This document shows positions 25,901-33,758 of a DNA stretch of 64,000 nt, in pieces (position 1 is the stretch's first letter; the number at the start of each line of letters is the position of its first letter). The DNA is from Clostridia bacterium (GTDB lineage Bacteria; Bacillota; Clostridia; TANB77; CAG-465). Both the position numbers and the translations under genes were made by a program. The stretch lies in NCBI GenBank assembly GCA_026415435.1, contig JAOAHC010000037.1:1-64000 (forward strand), given 5' to 3'. A model generated the notes under the pieces. It was given only the letters and a program-made list of their open reading frames with translations, did not search any database and had not been told where the DNA came from.

Positions 25901-26324
25901 TATCTTTTGATACTGCATAATATATCTTTGACACACTTACATTATCTTTTGCAATAATTTTAACATCAATACTACGTACAAATTTATCTGTACTGACTAT
26001 ATCAACACTAACTTCTGGCAACACTTTGTCGACTACACTATTTGTTGTATCAACATTTGTATTTGGGTCAGAATTAGTATTTGTATTTTGATCTACATTA
26101 GCATCATTATTTCCTTGGTTGTTATTTGTAGAATTACCATTAGAGTTATTATTCTCATTTTCTAAGGCATTCTCCTCATTATTACCATTTAATCCCTGAT
26201 TATGAGTTTTACTCTTATCCCAGGCATCCTTTGCAAAAATTGTACCAAATACTAATAATACAACTACGCCAAAAGCCATAGTTCCTATTATTAATATTTT
26301 AAATAAATTATTTTTATTATTCAT
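22971..26324 (-). CDS. Membrane-anchored surface protein with nine Ig-like repeats
   Basis: 1117 residues. A single N-terminal membrane segment (ILIIGTMAFGVVVLLVFG) acts as uncleaved anchor, followed by an Asn-rich linker (residues about 48-92). Nine repeats of about 95 residues follow, each running from xPxVSLxxExTxxYV through KIYYKVVP and GEYYIWYYAVDxAGNxS to TGTYKID, a pattern seen in OmpL47/Ig-like stalk domains. The last 120 residues are a different beta domain (SINLMNNIIFYDEDSV). There is no sortase or SLH signal. It lies 200 bp past the SLH gene beyond a terminator, in the same direction. A stalk that projects a C-terminal domain is a reasonable inference; ligand unknown. Confidence 0.85.
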   Translation of the reverse strand: MNNKNNLFKILIIGTMAFGVVVLLVFGTIFAKDAWDKSKTHNQGLNGNNEENALENENNNSNGNSTNNNQGNNDANVDQNTNTNSDPNTNVDTTNSVVDKVLPEVSVDIVSTDKFVRSIDVKIIAKDNVSVSKIYYAVSKDNTNKPTKFNSISLKNSVVSFPENGNNGEYYIWYYAVDTSNNACEVKVSGPYKIDDTAPSLSLSLEGTVNYVKSQDVNFSANDFYGISKLYYKVVPVELSKDSIEYIEVLGLSTTTISFPTIGNNGEYYIWYYAVDNNGNASPQTRSSSTYKIDNIAPNASLNVENTSSYVHSPTVNISASDNISNVAKIKYAVVPSSDLDEPSAYTEISNVNNANVDLSIGSYNGEYCVWYYAEDVAGNRSVAKKSTGTYKIDNTKSVVSLDVESTANYVTDVNVNISATDNLSDISIIKYKILPASITDGPTNYDEVINSTGASIDFAAITEDGEYVIWYYAVDSAGNISDINKSTGTYKIDKNDPEVSLSASQTDSYVTSLDVDIDANDVSGISKIYYKVVPKMTAESTINYTEAASVSSVTVSFPTAGDNGEYYIWYYAEDNNGNSSTPIRSNGTYKIDNTLPSVSLDLEETTSYVKNCDANIIATDATSSIAKLYYKVVPKMINESTINYTEVSDIDTVTINFPTVADNGEYYIWYYIEDLAGNSSVPTRSTGTYKIDNSLPSVSLSIEETSNYVASQSVVITGNEEVSDISKIYYKAVPKLVAENTVNYTEVSDTNSITVDFPTLGDDGEYYIWYYVVDTAGNSSTPARSTGTYKIDGVLPVVSLDVEQTATYVKSKDVVISASDINGISKIFYKAVPKLVAENTVNYTEVNGVNNTTINFPTLGDDGEYYLWYYAVDGNGNESTKTRSTGTYKIDNSNPDASIDVENTATYVNSLQITVEASDSVSSISKIMYKITSDGSTAPGSYDQVANVASPVIDFTGAEYDGEYYLWYYSEDEAGNKSAVNRSTGTYKIDNIAPEIDMDNYSINLMNNIIFYDEDSVIGVDGIFDNSTLNETVDDVNIKLYMEVKDMSNNVLLAKKQLYRDTESILVLFSDYSLDYIYLYDNVTGVTDGQQVKISLWVEDKAGNKDYYANNYVRGL
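23340..26040 (-). repeat. Tandem coding repeats of about 290 bp (nine units)
   Basis: The Ig-like units of the 22971 gene. The boundary words for TGTYKID recur (for example near 23356, 23657, 23947, 24256, 24550, 24850, 25150). Units 7 and 8 share a nearly identical stretch (YKAVPKLVAENTVNYTEV), suggesting recent duplication by unequal recombination. Confidence 0.85.
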
Positions 26325-26456
26325 AACAATTCACCTATTTTCATCGATTTAATCCGTTTAAAGATTTACATAAAAATTATATCACAATTCAATAGAAAAA
26401 TCAACTTTTTTTAGCGATTTGCGACAAAATTATGCATATTTCTTACGTTTTGATAA

Positions 26457-26490
26457 TAAAAAATAAGCCGCTAAATTTTAGCGACTTAAA
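26457..26490 (-). terminator. Terminator after the SLH-domain gene
   Basis: Minus-strand AAGTCGCTAAA / TTTAGCGGCTT stem followed by ATTTTTTA. A separate perfect 8-bp dyad AGTCGTTT-N5-AAACGACT at 26513-26533 overlaps the end of the gene. Confidence 0.75.
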
Positions 26491-26523
26491 ATACTCTCTC
26501 TATCTAGATAGTAGTCGTTTGGC

Positions 26524-27900
26524 CTAAACGACTTCACTTATAACTTCAAATGAAAAATCAATACTTTTTCCTTTCAATTCATTTTGTTCCTCGTCAGAAT
26601 CAAATAAATATAGTGTGATTTCATACTCATCAGATGCACCTGGTGGTATAATCACATTATACAGTACAGGTTCTATCACTTCCTCCTTATTAAATAAATT
26701 TTTGAAAAAGTCTATGGGATTATCAAGAAATAATTGCATTGAAGATGATGGTATATTTAAAAGATCCTTAAGAAAAGTTTTTTCAAGCACAATTTGGCTT
26801 GTATCCTTATCTTTGATCTGTATCTGGAAATTTTTGTTGTAATCTGGATTTTCAATAATAGCTTTTTCTATTCTTAACTCATACTTCAAAGGTTGTTGCT
26901 TATTATTTTTTACTATTAATGTATCACTATCCCTCCATCCCGGTAATATATTTTCTATATTACTAAAAAAGTTTGATGTAGTTATTTCTGAAATTGCTCC
27001 AAGATTATTTCTTGTATATAAAGATATTAACGCAACATTAGGATCTTCTCCTGGATCCGGTGTCGGACTAGTACCTCCTCCTCCATTATTTGGTGGTGGA
27101 CTCGAGCCACCTCCTCCATTACTTGGAGGCGGGCTTGTGCCTCCTCCTCCGTTATCTGGTAGTGGTATTGTACCTCCTCCTGGTATTATTTCATCAGTTG
27201 GTGTTGGACTCGGACTTATGCTAGGACTAGGTGTTGGCGTTGGAGATATTGTTGGCTTAGGAGTTGGCGTTTCTTTAGGTTTAACTTCGACATCTTTTTT
27301 AAAATTATCATATCTTAATACTACCGAAGCTCCTTCAGCTCTTGTTATTTTGTCAGCCGGTTTTATCTTTCCTCCATTTCCTAATATTATTCCCTGAGTT
27401 ATTGCCCATTTCATAGGTTCTATAGCCCATTTAGAAACATCTGAAAAGTCTTTGAATTTTGATGAATAATCTATGCTTTCATCAATTTTCTTATCTTTTG
27501 ATGCTTTATACATGAGGACGATTGCTTGTTCCTTGCTAATATATTCATTAGGTATAAAATAGTTGTTTCCGCCTCCTTCAGCTCCGGATCTCATAACTAC
27601 TTCATAGTCTGGATGACTTTTTGGTATATCTTTAAAATCCTTCTTTCTTTTCGGACCATTGACATCCAAAATCCTTACAAATTCGAGTCTTGTCATCTTA
27701 TTTCCAGGCCGAAATGTTCCATCCGAATAACCTTTTATCTTTCCATCTTTCCTTAATTTTTCAACAGCTTCATACATCCAGTCGCCTTTTTTAACATCTT
27801 TATATGCGTAAGCAACATTGTACTTCGAAAATATTGAGCTAAAAATTATAACAATCAGCAAAATCATTGCAAAAAAAGTAAATCTTTTTTTATTACTCAT
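26524..27900 (-). CDS. S-layer homology (SLH) domain surface protein
   Basis: 458 residues. The signal peptide ([17 protein letters not shown]...AYA) is followed by three SLH domains at about 33-200: [19 protein letters not shown] with [33 protein letters not shown]; and [17 protein letters not shown] with [16 protein letters not shown] triads bind pyruvylated wall polymers. A Thr/Pro/Ser linker then leads into GGGGTSPPP-type repeats, and a C-terminal beta domain of about 160 residues follows. It starts 16 bp after sipW, so it belongs to the sipW/TasA-like operon and probably anchors that assembly to the wall. Confidence 0.9.
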   Translation of the reverse strand: MSNKKRFTFFAMILLIVIIFSSIFSKYNVAYAYKDVKKGDWMYEAVEKLRKDGKIKGYSDGTFRPGNKMTRLEFVRILDVNGPKRKKDFKDIPKSHPDYEVVMRSGAEGGGNNYFIPNEYISKEQAIVLMYKASKDKKIDESIDYSSKFKDFSDVSKWAIEPMKWAITQGIILGNGGKIKPADKITRAEGASVVLRYDNFKKDVEVKPKETPTPKPTISPTPTPSPSISPSPTPTDEIIPGGGTIPLPDNGGGGTSPPPSNGGGGSSPPPNNGGGGTSPTPDPGEDPNVALISLYTRNNLGAISEITTSNFFSNIENILPGWRDSDTLIVKNNKQQPLKYELRIEKAIIENPDYNKNFQIQIKDKDTSQIVLEKTFLKDLLNIPSSSMQLFLDNPIDFFKNLFNKEEVIEPVLYNVIIPPGASDEYEITLYLFDSDEEQNELKGKSIDFSFEVISEVV

Positions 27901-27916
27901 GGTATAACCACCTCAA

Positions 27917-28570
27917 TTAGTTTAATGTTTTATTAATAAGTCTAGTTTGATTTTTACTACTTTTTTTCCTTACAGATATAATCTGAATAAATGTTAAAAG
28001 GAGTATGGCTATAATTGCAATGCAATTTACAATAGCTTTGTTAGTAACTAAGTGTACAAATACATTTTTATAAATATAGTTTTTAATTTGCATAAACATA
28101 ATATTCACATATCCAGTTTTTGGAATTATAAAGACAACCTTGCCTATTATATCCTTTTGATATACTGAGTACATTTCACCAATATTATTTGCATCACCTC
28201 TCGTATGTATTTTAGTTTGTTCCAGCTTTTTGTCATCACCTTTTTCGATTTTTTCAATTCTATGAGTTATGATCTCTGATGTTTTTGAAACCATACCAGG
28301 AAAATCACTGTACGAAACATAAGATATAATGTCTCCTTCTTTTAATTCATCAATATTTTTTATGGGCTTAACAACTACTGCATCACCATACTTTATATGG
28401 TTTTTATATTTTGCAGACCATTCATTAGTTCCCTGCATTGAAATACCTTTAATATGAAAAAAAGAATATCCTGCTATTTTACCATAAATCTGCAATGAAG
28501 AAATAAGAATTATAGATACTAATATTACGTATAACGCAATTGAACCAATAGTTTTTGATACTTTATTCAT
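27917..28570 (-). CDS. sipW: Signal peptidase I, SipW (ER/archaeal) type
   Basis: 217 residues. It has an N-terminal membrane segment (IALYVILVSIILISSLQIYG) and a C-terminal one (AIVNCIAIIAILLLTFIQII), typical of SipW. The catalytic pattern is the ER type: Ser in KGISMQGT, His instead of Lys in EIITHRIEKIEKGD, and Asp in HTRGDANNIGEM. The usual GSMEP is here ISMQG. SipW enzymes process TasA-like fibre proteins. The start overlaps the upstream TasA-like gene by 8 bp, with GGAGG inside it. This dedicated peptidase with two candidate substrates directly upstream is strong context. Confidence 0.92.
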   Translation of the reverse strand: MNKVSKTIGSIALYVILVSIILISSLQIYGKIAGYSFFHIKGISMQGTNEWSAKYKNHIKYGDAVVVKPIKNIDELKEGDIISYVSYSDFPGMVSKTSEIITHRIEKIEKGDDKKLEQTKIHTRGDANNIGEMYSVYQKDIIGKVVFIIPKTGYVNIMFMQIKNYIYKNVFVHLVTNKAIVNCIAIIAILLLTFIQIISVRKKSSKNQTRLINKTLN

Positions 28571-29993
28571 ATAAGTATCCTCCTGTTAAAAAGTTATTAA
28601 TAAATGATGGTTCATCAAACAAAAAGTTTCCTAACGATGATTCGTTATCCATATTATACATTAATTCCATTTGTGTATTGATTGTAGAATCTGATGTTAG
28701 TTCATCTTGTCGTACTTCTGTACTGGGTGTGATGACTGTTTCATCTGTAGTTCCTGCTTGTGGTTGCTCATCTTCTACTATATCTGTTGTTGAATCTGCA
28801 GGTATTTCTTCAACAGGTTCTATAACTGTTTCGTCTGTAGTTCCTGTTTGTGGTTGTTCACCTTCTACTATATCTGTTGTTGTTTCTGCAGGTATTTCTT
28901 CAACAGGTTCTATAACTGTTTCGTCTATAGTTCCTGTTTGTGGTTGCTCATCTTCTACTATATCTGTTGTTGTATCTGCAGGTATTTCTTCAACAGGTTC
29001 TATAACTGTTTCGTCTGTAGTTCCTGTTTGTGGTTGCTCATCTTCTACTATATCTGTTGTTGTATCTGCAGGTATTTCTTCAACAGGTTCTATAACTGTT
29101 TCGTCTGTAGCTCCTGTTTGGGGTTGTTCACCTTCTACTATATCTGTTGTTGTTTCTGCAGGTATTTCTTCAACAGGTTCTATAACTGTTTCATCTGTAG
29201 TTCCTGTTTGAAGTTGCTCATCTTCTACTATATCTGTTGTTGTATCTGCAGGTATTTCTTCAACAGGTTCTATAACTGTTTCATCTGTAATTCCTGTTTG
29301 TTGTTTTTCGTCTACTATTACATCATTTGTTGTATCTGTTGGTACTTCTTCACCCATAAACATGTTGTCACCATAAGATAATCCACCATCACCAAACATT
29401 GAAAAAAGACTAAACATTGCAAAAGACTGCACTTCATACTGAGGATCATAAGGAATTGCAACTGCTCTTACTGAGAGATTGTATCCTGCACTGAGTCCAG
29501 AAGTATTTGTTGAGAATGCATAAAACTTTATGTATAGTTCACAAGTATCACCTGCTGCCAAGTAATTGTTAATAAATAAATTAGGATCGTTCTTCATGTA
29601 TCCAAGTGTAACTGAAATAGTTGAACTTTGAGTGACAGTATATGCCCTAGCAGCTAATTTATTAGTAAGAAGAGTATCGCCATGTAAATTTGTTATACCT
29701 AACCGAACCTTACAAGGTAGAGTTCCAATATTTTTAATTTTTATATGATAATCCGGCGAAGTATAGTTACTATTAGGATTAATACCTTCATAACTTACAG
29801 GTAATAGTGGTTGATCATTATTATCTGTAAGCTCAATTTTGGCATCTCCAGTACTTATTACAAAACTTTGTGTAGGAGATTTTGCAGTTAATTTTGCGTT
29901 TGACTCATTAAAGGTATTTAGAAAGATAATGAAAAATGCAGTAAATAACAAGAAAGCTCTGTATACCTTTGATCTAAATATTTTTTCAAGCAT
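28563..29993 (-). CDS. TasA-like SipW-dependent protein with acidic C-terminal repeats
   Basis: 476 residues from the ATG at 29993 (GGGGGT upstream; the longer in-frame start at 30095 lacks a site). The signal region (FLLFTAFFIIFLNTF) and the following NESNAKLTAKSPTQSFVIS are like those of the two genes upstream and of SipW substrates generally. A beta-rich TasA/CotN-like domain reaches YNLSVRAVAIPYDPQY at about residue 210. Then come seven 30-residue repeats (consensus PADTTTDIVEDEQPQTGTTD plus ETVIEPVEEI), strongly acidic, and a short tail. It lies downstream of the first TasA-like gene past a partial terminator and is coupled to sipW. Confidence 0.8.
   Translation of the reverse strand: MLEKIFRSKVYRAFLLFTAFFIIFLNTFNESNAKLTAKSPTQSFVISTGDAKIELTDNNDQPLLPVSYEGINPNSNYTSPDYHIKIKNIGTLPCKVRLGITNLHGDTLLTNKLAARAYTVTQSSTISVTLGYMKNDPNLFINNYLAAGDTCELYIKFYAFSTNTSGLSAGYNLSVRAVAIPYDPQYEVQSFAMFSLFSMFGDGGLSYGDNMFMGEEVPTDTTNDVIVDEKQQTGITDETVIEPVEEIPADTTTDIVEDEQLQTGTTDETVIEPVEEIPAETTTDIVEGEQPQTGATDETVIEPVEEIPADTTTDIVEDEQPQTGTTDETVIEPVEEIPADTTTDIVEDEQPQTGTIDETVIEPVEEIPAETTTDIVEGEQPQTGTTDETVIEPVEEIPADSTTDIVEDEQPQAGTTDETVITPSTEVRQDELTSDSTINTQMELMYNMDNESSLGNFLFDEPSFINNFLTGGYLYE
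28726..29350 (-). repeat. Seven 90-bp tandem coding repeats
   Basis: Each unit encodes 30 residues. The plus strand shows TTCAACAGGTTCTATAACTG every 90 bp. Units 3 and 6 share the same variants (GAA for GAT giving PAET, and EGEQ). Units 2-4 and 5-7 thus form a D-E-D pattern twice, pointing to a 270-bp block duplication. Confidence 0.9.
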
Positions 29994-30192
29994 GTTATTA
30001 CCCCCATTATACGAATTTAGTATTTTAAAAGATCTATATAAATTTAAATTTATTTTCCAAATTAATATAAAAAATATATAATATGCCATAAGCATTAATA
30101 ATCTCTTATTAAATAAGTAATTAATCTAATTTTAAAATTAACTCATATATAAAAATAATAATATTTTCTAATTGTATATTAGCAAAATAATA

Positions 30193-30229
30193 AAAATGGA
30201 GGTCATCTATTAAATGACCCCCATTATAA
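30193..30229 (-). terminator. Intercistronic terminator/attenuator between the two TasA-like genes
   Basis: Minus-strand ATGGGGGTCAT / ATGACCTCCAT stem with one mismatch, then TTTTTATTATTTT, just after the stop at 30242. It would favour transcription of the first TasA-like gene over the genes downstream. No gene is seen in 30096-30192. Confidence 0.7.
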
Positions 30230-30241
30230 AACATGCCTTTA

Positions 30242-30928
30242 TTATGGTATCGCTACTGCTACAAAATCGAGATCGAACGATGTATCTTGCCCCTTAAATA
30301 GATTATTGGCAGCTCCTGCACCGTACGTCAAGTCTTCAAAATTTATTTTTGTATTATCAACATCATCAATATAGAGTGTTACTCTTATCTTTGAAATATC
30401 AGCACCTGCTGCTAAAAGACTACCTGATCCTAAGCTTACTGCATCAACATTTGATCCATCAATAGAGTAAGTTTTTTTATCAACTCCTATTGCACTAAGA
30501 GTAGTAGAAGTTCCATAGCTTCCTACATTGTATGCTGCAGTTCCACCTGCATCAGCTATTTTGAATTTTATATTGTCATTTATAACCTTTCCATTAGTAA
30601 GGAAGGTACCTTTTACTAACAATGTAAAATTCGATTTTAATGTCGTCGCCGCATTAGAAGATACATAGATATCGAAGGATTTTTCTGTATTATTATGCGG
30701 CAAGAGATTGCTAAACAATGCTGTCAAATCTTCCTGAGTATAGAGATCTCCGTTAGCAGGATTATGAAAAGTGTAATTCAAATCCTTAAGATCACCAGCT
30801 TGTATGGTTTGAGTACCTGTTGTGGTGTGCTCTGTAAATTTTGCACCTGAATTACTGTTTACTATAACTGCTACAAGAGATAATACAACTGCCATAACAA
30901 CACATAAATTCCGAACGATTTTTTTCAT
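30242..30928 (-). CDS. TasA/camelysin-like SipW-dependent secreted protein
   Basis: 228 residues with GAGGAGATG upstream. The N-terminus has the SipW-substrate layout: KKIVRNLCVVMAVVLSLVAVIVNSN then SGAKFTEHTTTGTQTIQAGD, corresponding to the usual AYFTD...AG-L region. The mature part is beta-rich and ends in FDLDFVAVAIP, a motif shared with the neighbouring 28563 protein (RAVAIP). TasA-type proteins polymerise into matrix fibres by donor-strand exchange; a similar structural role is inferred. Its place just before a strong terminator suggests that it is the major subunit. Confidence 0.78.
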   Translation of the reverse strand: MKKIVRNLCVVMAVVLSLVAVIVNSNSGAKFTEHTTTGTQTIQAGDLKDLNYTFHNPANGDLYTQEDLTALFSNLLPHNNTEKSFDIYVSSNAATTLKSNFTLLVKGTFLTNGKVINDNIKFKIADAGGTAAYNVGSYGTSTTLSAIGVDKKTYSIDGSNVDAVSLGSGSLLAAGADISKIRVTLYIDDVDNTKINFEDLTYGAGAANNLFKGQDTSFDLDFVAVAIP

Positions 30929-30990
30929 AGTTAAAACATCTCCTCATAATTTTATTTTTTATTTTTAATTTTTACCTTAACACAAAGAAG

Positions 30991-31137
30991 TTAACCCGTT
31001 GTTATTGTGAATCCACCTACTACCTCCTCGTCTGTGAACTTAGCATTACTTCCATTAAAGGAGCAGAAAAGTAGCACAAACAAAATTAAAATCAAAACTA
31101 AGAAGATTGGCCATTGTTTTTTCATTTTTGTTTTCAC
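30991..31137 (-). CDS. Micro-ORF consisting of a SipW-type signal region
   Basis: 48 residues from a GTG at 31137 (GAGAGGAGA about ten bases upstream), or 44 from the ATG at 31125. Sequence: a basic start, the hydrophobic WPIFLVLILILFVLLFCSF, then NGSNAKFTDEEVVGGFTITT and a final Gly before TAA. The post-signal part aligns with SNAKLTAKSPTQSFVISTG and SGAKFTEHTTTGTQTIQAG of the two TasA-like neighbours, but the ORF stops where their mature domains begin. It is first in the cluster, 62 bp before the first TasA-like gene. It could be a small secreted subunit/peptide or a truncated paralogue. The 138 bp upstream should hold the cluster promoter. Confidence 0.65.
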   Translation of the reverse strand: MKTKMKKQWPIFLVLILILFVLLFCSFNGSNAKFTDEEVVGGFTITTG

Positions 31138-31276
31138 ATATTTTTCTCTCCTCTCAAAATTTTTTAAAGGACTTATTTAATCTTATGTAAACATTATAAC
31201 ACATTTGTATTTTTATGTCAACGCTTTTTGTAAACTTTTTTAAAATTTATTTACATAATATATTTAGATGTTGTCA

Positions 31277-31316
31277 TAAAAACGTTGATAATTAGATAAC
31301 TATCAACGTTTTTATT
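31277..31316. terminator. Terminator after the AI-2E transporter gene
   Basis: AAAACGTTGATA / TATCAACGTTTT perfect 12-bp stem with T-rich flanks. It lies downstream of the gene ending at 31339 on the minus strand and insulates the TasA-like cluster. Confidence 0.85.
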
Positions 31317-31338
31317 TTAAATATATTTTTTATGTAAA

Positions 31339-32439
31339 TTACTCTATATCATGAATAATTATTTTTTCTTTTTCTTCTTTTTCAAAAGTATATTTCAAAA
31401 TAATCTTAAGGGCAGCTATAACTGGAACCGCTATTATCATGCCAAACATTCCAAATAATAAGTTGAAAATTATAAGTCCTGCAAATACAACTACCGGATG
31501 TAAATTTACTGATTTTGCTACAATATTAGGTTGCAATATATTAGCATCTATAATTTGTATTAGAACTAATAATGCGAATGTTATTATAGCAAATACTACT
31601 CCACCTGTTGCCAAAGCATATAATGTTATTATTATTTCTGATAACAGAGCACCAATATACGGAATTAGATTTAGTACCATTATAAGTATTCCAAAAATTA
31701 TTGCATAGTCTATGCCAAGTATATAGCATAAGATTGTTACCAGTACCCCTACTATAAAGCTATCTAACAACATTCCTTTAATATATGAATTTAAAATATA
31801 GTCTATTTCCATTACCATTTTATATCTTTTTGTATTTTTACTATTTTTAGATAGGAATTTAACAGCTGATTCCTTAAATTTATCCATATCCTTAACCATG
31901 AAAAACGAAACTACAATTGTCGTAAATATTCCTATTATAACACTAATCGCACTTTGTGCTGTATTTATTGAATAATTTAAAGCATTAGTTAAATATTTAT
32001 TTATAAAATCAATATTTTTTATATTAGACGAAATATCTATTATTTGGTTAGACTCCAATCCTAATTTTTCATACAATAAGCTATTTACATTATCTATAGC
32101 ATTTCTATATATATCAGGTAAATCTTTAATTAAATTACCTATTTCAGTTACAAGCATAGGCACAATTAAAGATACTATTAATATGAATATACCAAATATT
32201 ATAAGTAAAGATACTACCGCTGCAGATCTATCTTTAAGTCCAATTTTTTTCAATTTATTGGCAAGTGGCATTGATAACCAACATATAATTATACCTATAT
32301 ACACTGGTACGAGTGCAACTAAAACATTTGATATCTTTTCAGTAATTCCTAGATTTTTTAATACATAGAATATTACTATTGCAGCTCCAACATACATTGT
32401 TACATTTAAAAACTTAAAATTAAATTTTTCTTGTTTCAT
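31339..32439 (-). CDS. AI-2E family transporter (TqsA/PerM-like membrane protein)
   Basis: 366 residues, the normal size. It has about eight membrane segments: two pairs at the start (MYVGAAIVIFYVL; NVLVALVPVYIGIIICWL; AAVVSLLIIFGIFILIVSLIVP), an extracellular helical region (residues 95-150), then the characteristic C-terminal block with FFMVKDMDKFKESA, DSFIVGVLVTILCYILG, LNLIPYIGALLS, and QPNIVAKSVNLHPVVVFAGL. Members have been linked to AI-2 export, ion antiport or other efflux; the substrate is not deducible. It lies 33 bp after the thioredoxin gene in the same direction. Confidence 0.93.
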   Translation of the reverse strand: MKQEKFNFKFLNVTMYVGAAIVIFYVLKNLGITEKISNVLVALVPVYIGIIICWLSMPLANKLKKIGLKDRSAAVVSLLIIFGIFILIVSLIVPMLVTEIGNLIKDLPDIYRNAIDNVNSLLYEKLGLESNQIIDISSNIKNIDFINKYLTNALNYSINTAQSAISVIIGIFTTIVVSFFMVKDMDKFKESAVKFLSKNSKNTKRYKMVMEIDYILNSYIKGMLLDSFIVGVLVTILCYILGIDYAIIFGILIMVLNLIPYIGALLSEIIITLYALATGGVVFAIITFALLVLIQIIDANILQPNIVAKSVNLHPVVVFAGLIIFNLLFGMFGMIIAVPVIAALKIILKYTFEKEEKEKIIIHDIE

Positions 32440-32472
32440 TTAATCCTTCCTCCTTTATCATTGTATAAACTA

Positions 32473-32784
32473 CTATATATACTTTCTAATTGTTTCGATT
32501 ATTTTCTCTTTTTCTACATAACCAATAATTCTATCTTGTTGAATACCATCTTTAAATATTATTAATGTTGGGATTGAGCTCACAGAATACTCATTTGCTA
32601 CAACAGAATTAGTATCCAAATTTATTTTAAGTATAGTAACCTTTTCTTCTTTAGCTATTTCTTCCATAACAGGCATTAAAAGCTGACATGGTGGACACCA
32701 ATTTGCAAAAAAATCTACTACAACTAGTCCCTTTGATTCTATAACTTCTTTTTCAAATTCAGATTCATTAATATTTTTTATCAT
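32473..32784 (-). CDS. trxA: Thioredoxin (CPPC active site)
   Basis: 103 residues with the thioredoxin fold: VVVDFFANWCPPCQLLMPVM, the cis-Pro in SSIPTLIIFKDG, and a C-terminal helix. The active site is WCPPC instead of the classical WCGPC. This variant raises the redox potential in other thioredoxins, so it may favour isomerase or specialised reductase roles; this is inference. There is no signal peptide. It is followed closely by the AI-2E transporter gene. Confidence 0.92.
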   Translation of the reverse strand: MIKNINESEFEKEVIESKGLVVVDFFANWCPPCQLLMPVMEEIAKEEKVTILKINLDTNSVVANEYSVSSIPTLIIFKDGIQQDRIIGYVEKEKIIETIRKYI

Positions 32785-32951
32785 ACTACAACTCCTTAAA
32801 ACAAATTATTTATATATAATTAATTATACACTAAAATAAATTATTGTCAACAAATATATTTTTGGTAGAAATTTTTAGTAATAATCTACTAATTTTCCAT
32901 CTATTATATATTGTGATATTTTTAGATATATATATGTTTTCTTTACATATA

Positions 32952-32980
32952 TTGATTTAATTTTACTTTTATGTTATATT
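32952..32980 (+). promoter_or_regulatory. Promoter of the natAB-type operon
   Basis: TTGATT at 32952-32957 and TATATT at 32975-32980 with a 17-bp spacer and a TG at 32972, about 38 bp before the start codon. Confidence 0.55.
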
Positions 32981-33017
32981 TTGTATATAACGTTTATACA
33001 TTAGAAAGGAGAAAGTT

Positions 33018-33758
33018 ATGATAAAACTAGTTAATTTATCTAAAAATTTTGGTAGTAAAGAAGCAGTTAGTAATTTGAATTTAGAAATTAAAGACGGTGA
33101 AATTTTTGGACTTCTTGGTGAAAATGGAGCTGGAAAAACTACTACATTAAGAATGCTTGCAACTATGTTAAAACCTACCAGTGGTAACGCAATTATAAAT
33201 GGTTATGATAGCGTAAAAAATGATGAAAAAGTAAGAGAAAACATTGGAATATTATTTGGAGGCGAAACTGGTCTTTATGATAGACTTACTGCCAGAGAAA
33301 ATATTGAGTATTTTGCAAATTTATATGATATGGAAAAAAGTAAAATTAAAAAAACTATTGAAAACATCGTAAAAATATTTAATATGAGTGATTATATTGA
33401 TAAAAGAACATCTATATTTTCAAAAGGTATGAAACAGAAAACTGCTTTTGCAAGAGCTACAATTCATAATCCTTCCATTTTACTTCTTGATGAACCTACC
33501 TCTGGTCTTGATATAACAGCAGCTAAACAAGTTCATGATTTTATAAAATCATATAAACATGAAAATAGAACTATAATTTTTTCTTCTCATTCAATGGATG
33601 AAATCGAAAAATTATGTGATAGAATCGCTATAATACATAAAGGTAAAACCATTGAAATAGGTACACTAGATGAGATAAAGAAAAAATACAATAACAATAA
33701 TCTTTCTGATATATTCAGTGATCTTATTTCAAAAGGAGGTAATGATTATGAATATTAA
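33018..33758 (+). CDS. ABC transporter ATP-binding protein (NatA type)
   Basis: 246 residues. Walker A GLLGENGAGKTTTLRML at about 33-49, Q-loop region GILFGGETGLYDRLTARENI, signature FSKGMKQKTAFA (a CcmA/NatA-type variant of LSGGQ), Walker B ILLLDEPTSGLD, and the H-loop in IIFSSHSMDEIE. With the overlapping permease gene it forms a NatAB-like exporter; B. subtilis NatAB extrudes Na+, but related pairs export drugs or peptides. AAAGGAG precedes the ATG. Confidence 0.93.
   Translation: MIKLVNLSKNFGSKEAVSNLNLEIKDGEIFGLLGENGAGKTTTLRMLATMLKPTSGNAIINGYDSVKNDEKVRENIGILFGGETGLYDRLTARENIEYFANLYDMEKSKIKKTIENIVKIFNMSDYIDKRTSIFSKGMKQKTAFARATIHNPSILLLDEPTSGLDITAAKQVHDFIKSYKHENRTIIFSSHSMDEIEKLCDRIAIIHKGKTIEIGTLDEIKKKYNNNNLSDIFSDLISKGGNDYEY

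Noticed and set aside
28726-29350. Regular 90-bp repeats considered as a CRISPR array
   Set aside because: There are no unique spacers; the repeats are contiguous, in frame, and encode an acidic protein tail.
28555-29381. Long plus-strand frames opposite the repeat domain
   Set aside because: They result from the low-complexity 90-bp repeats being open in several frames; no start signal.
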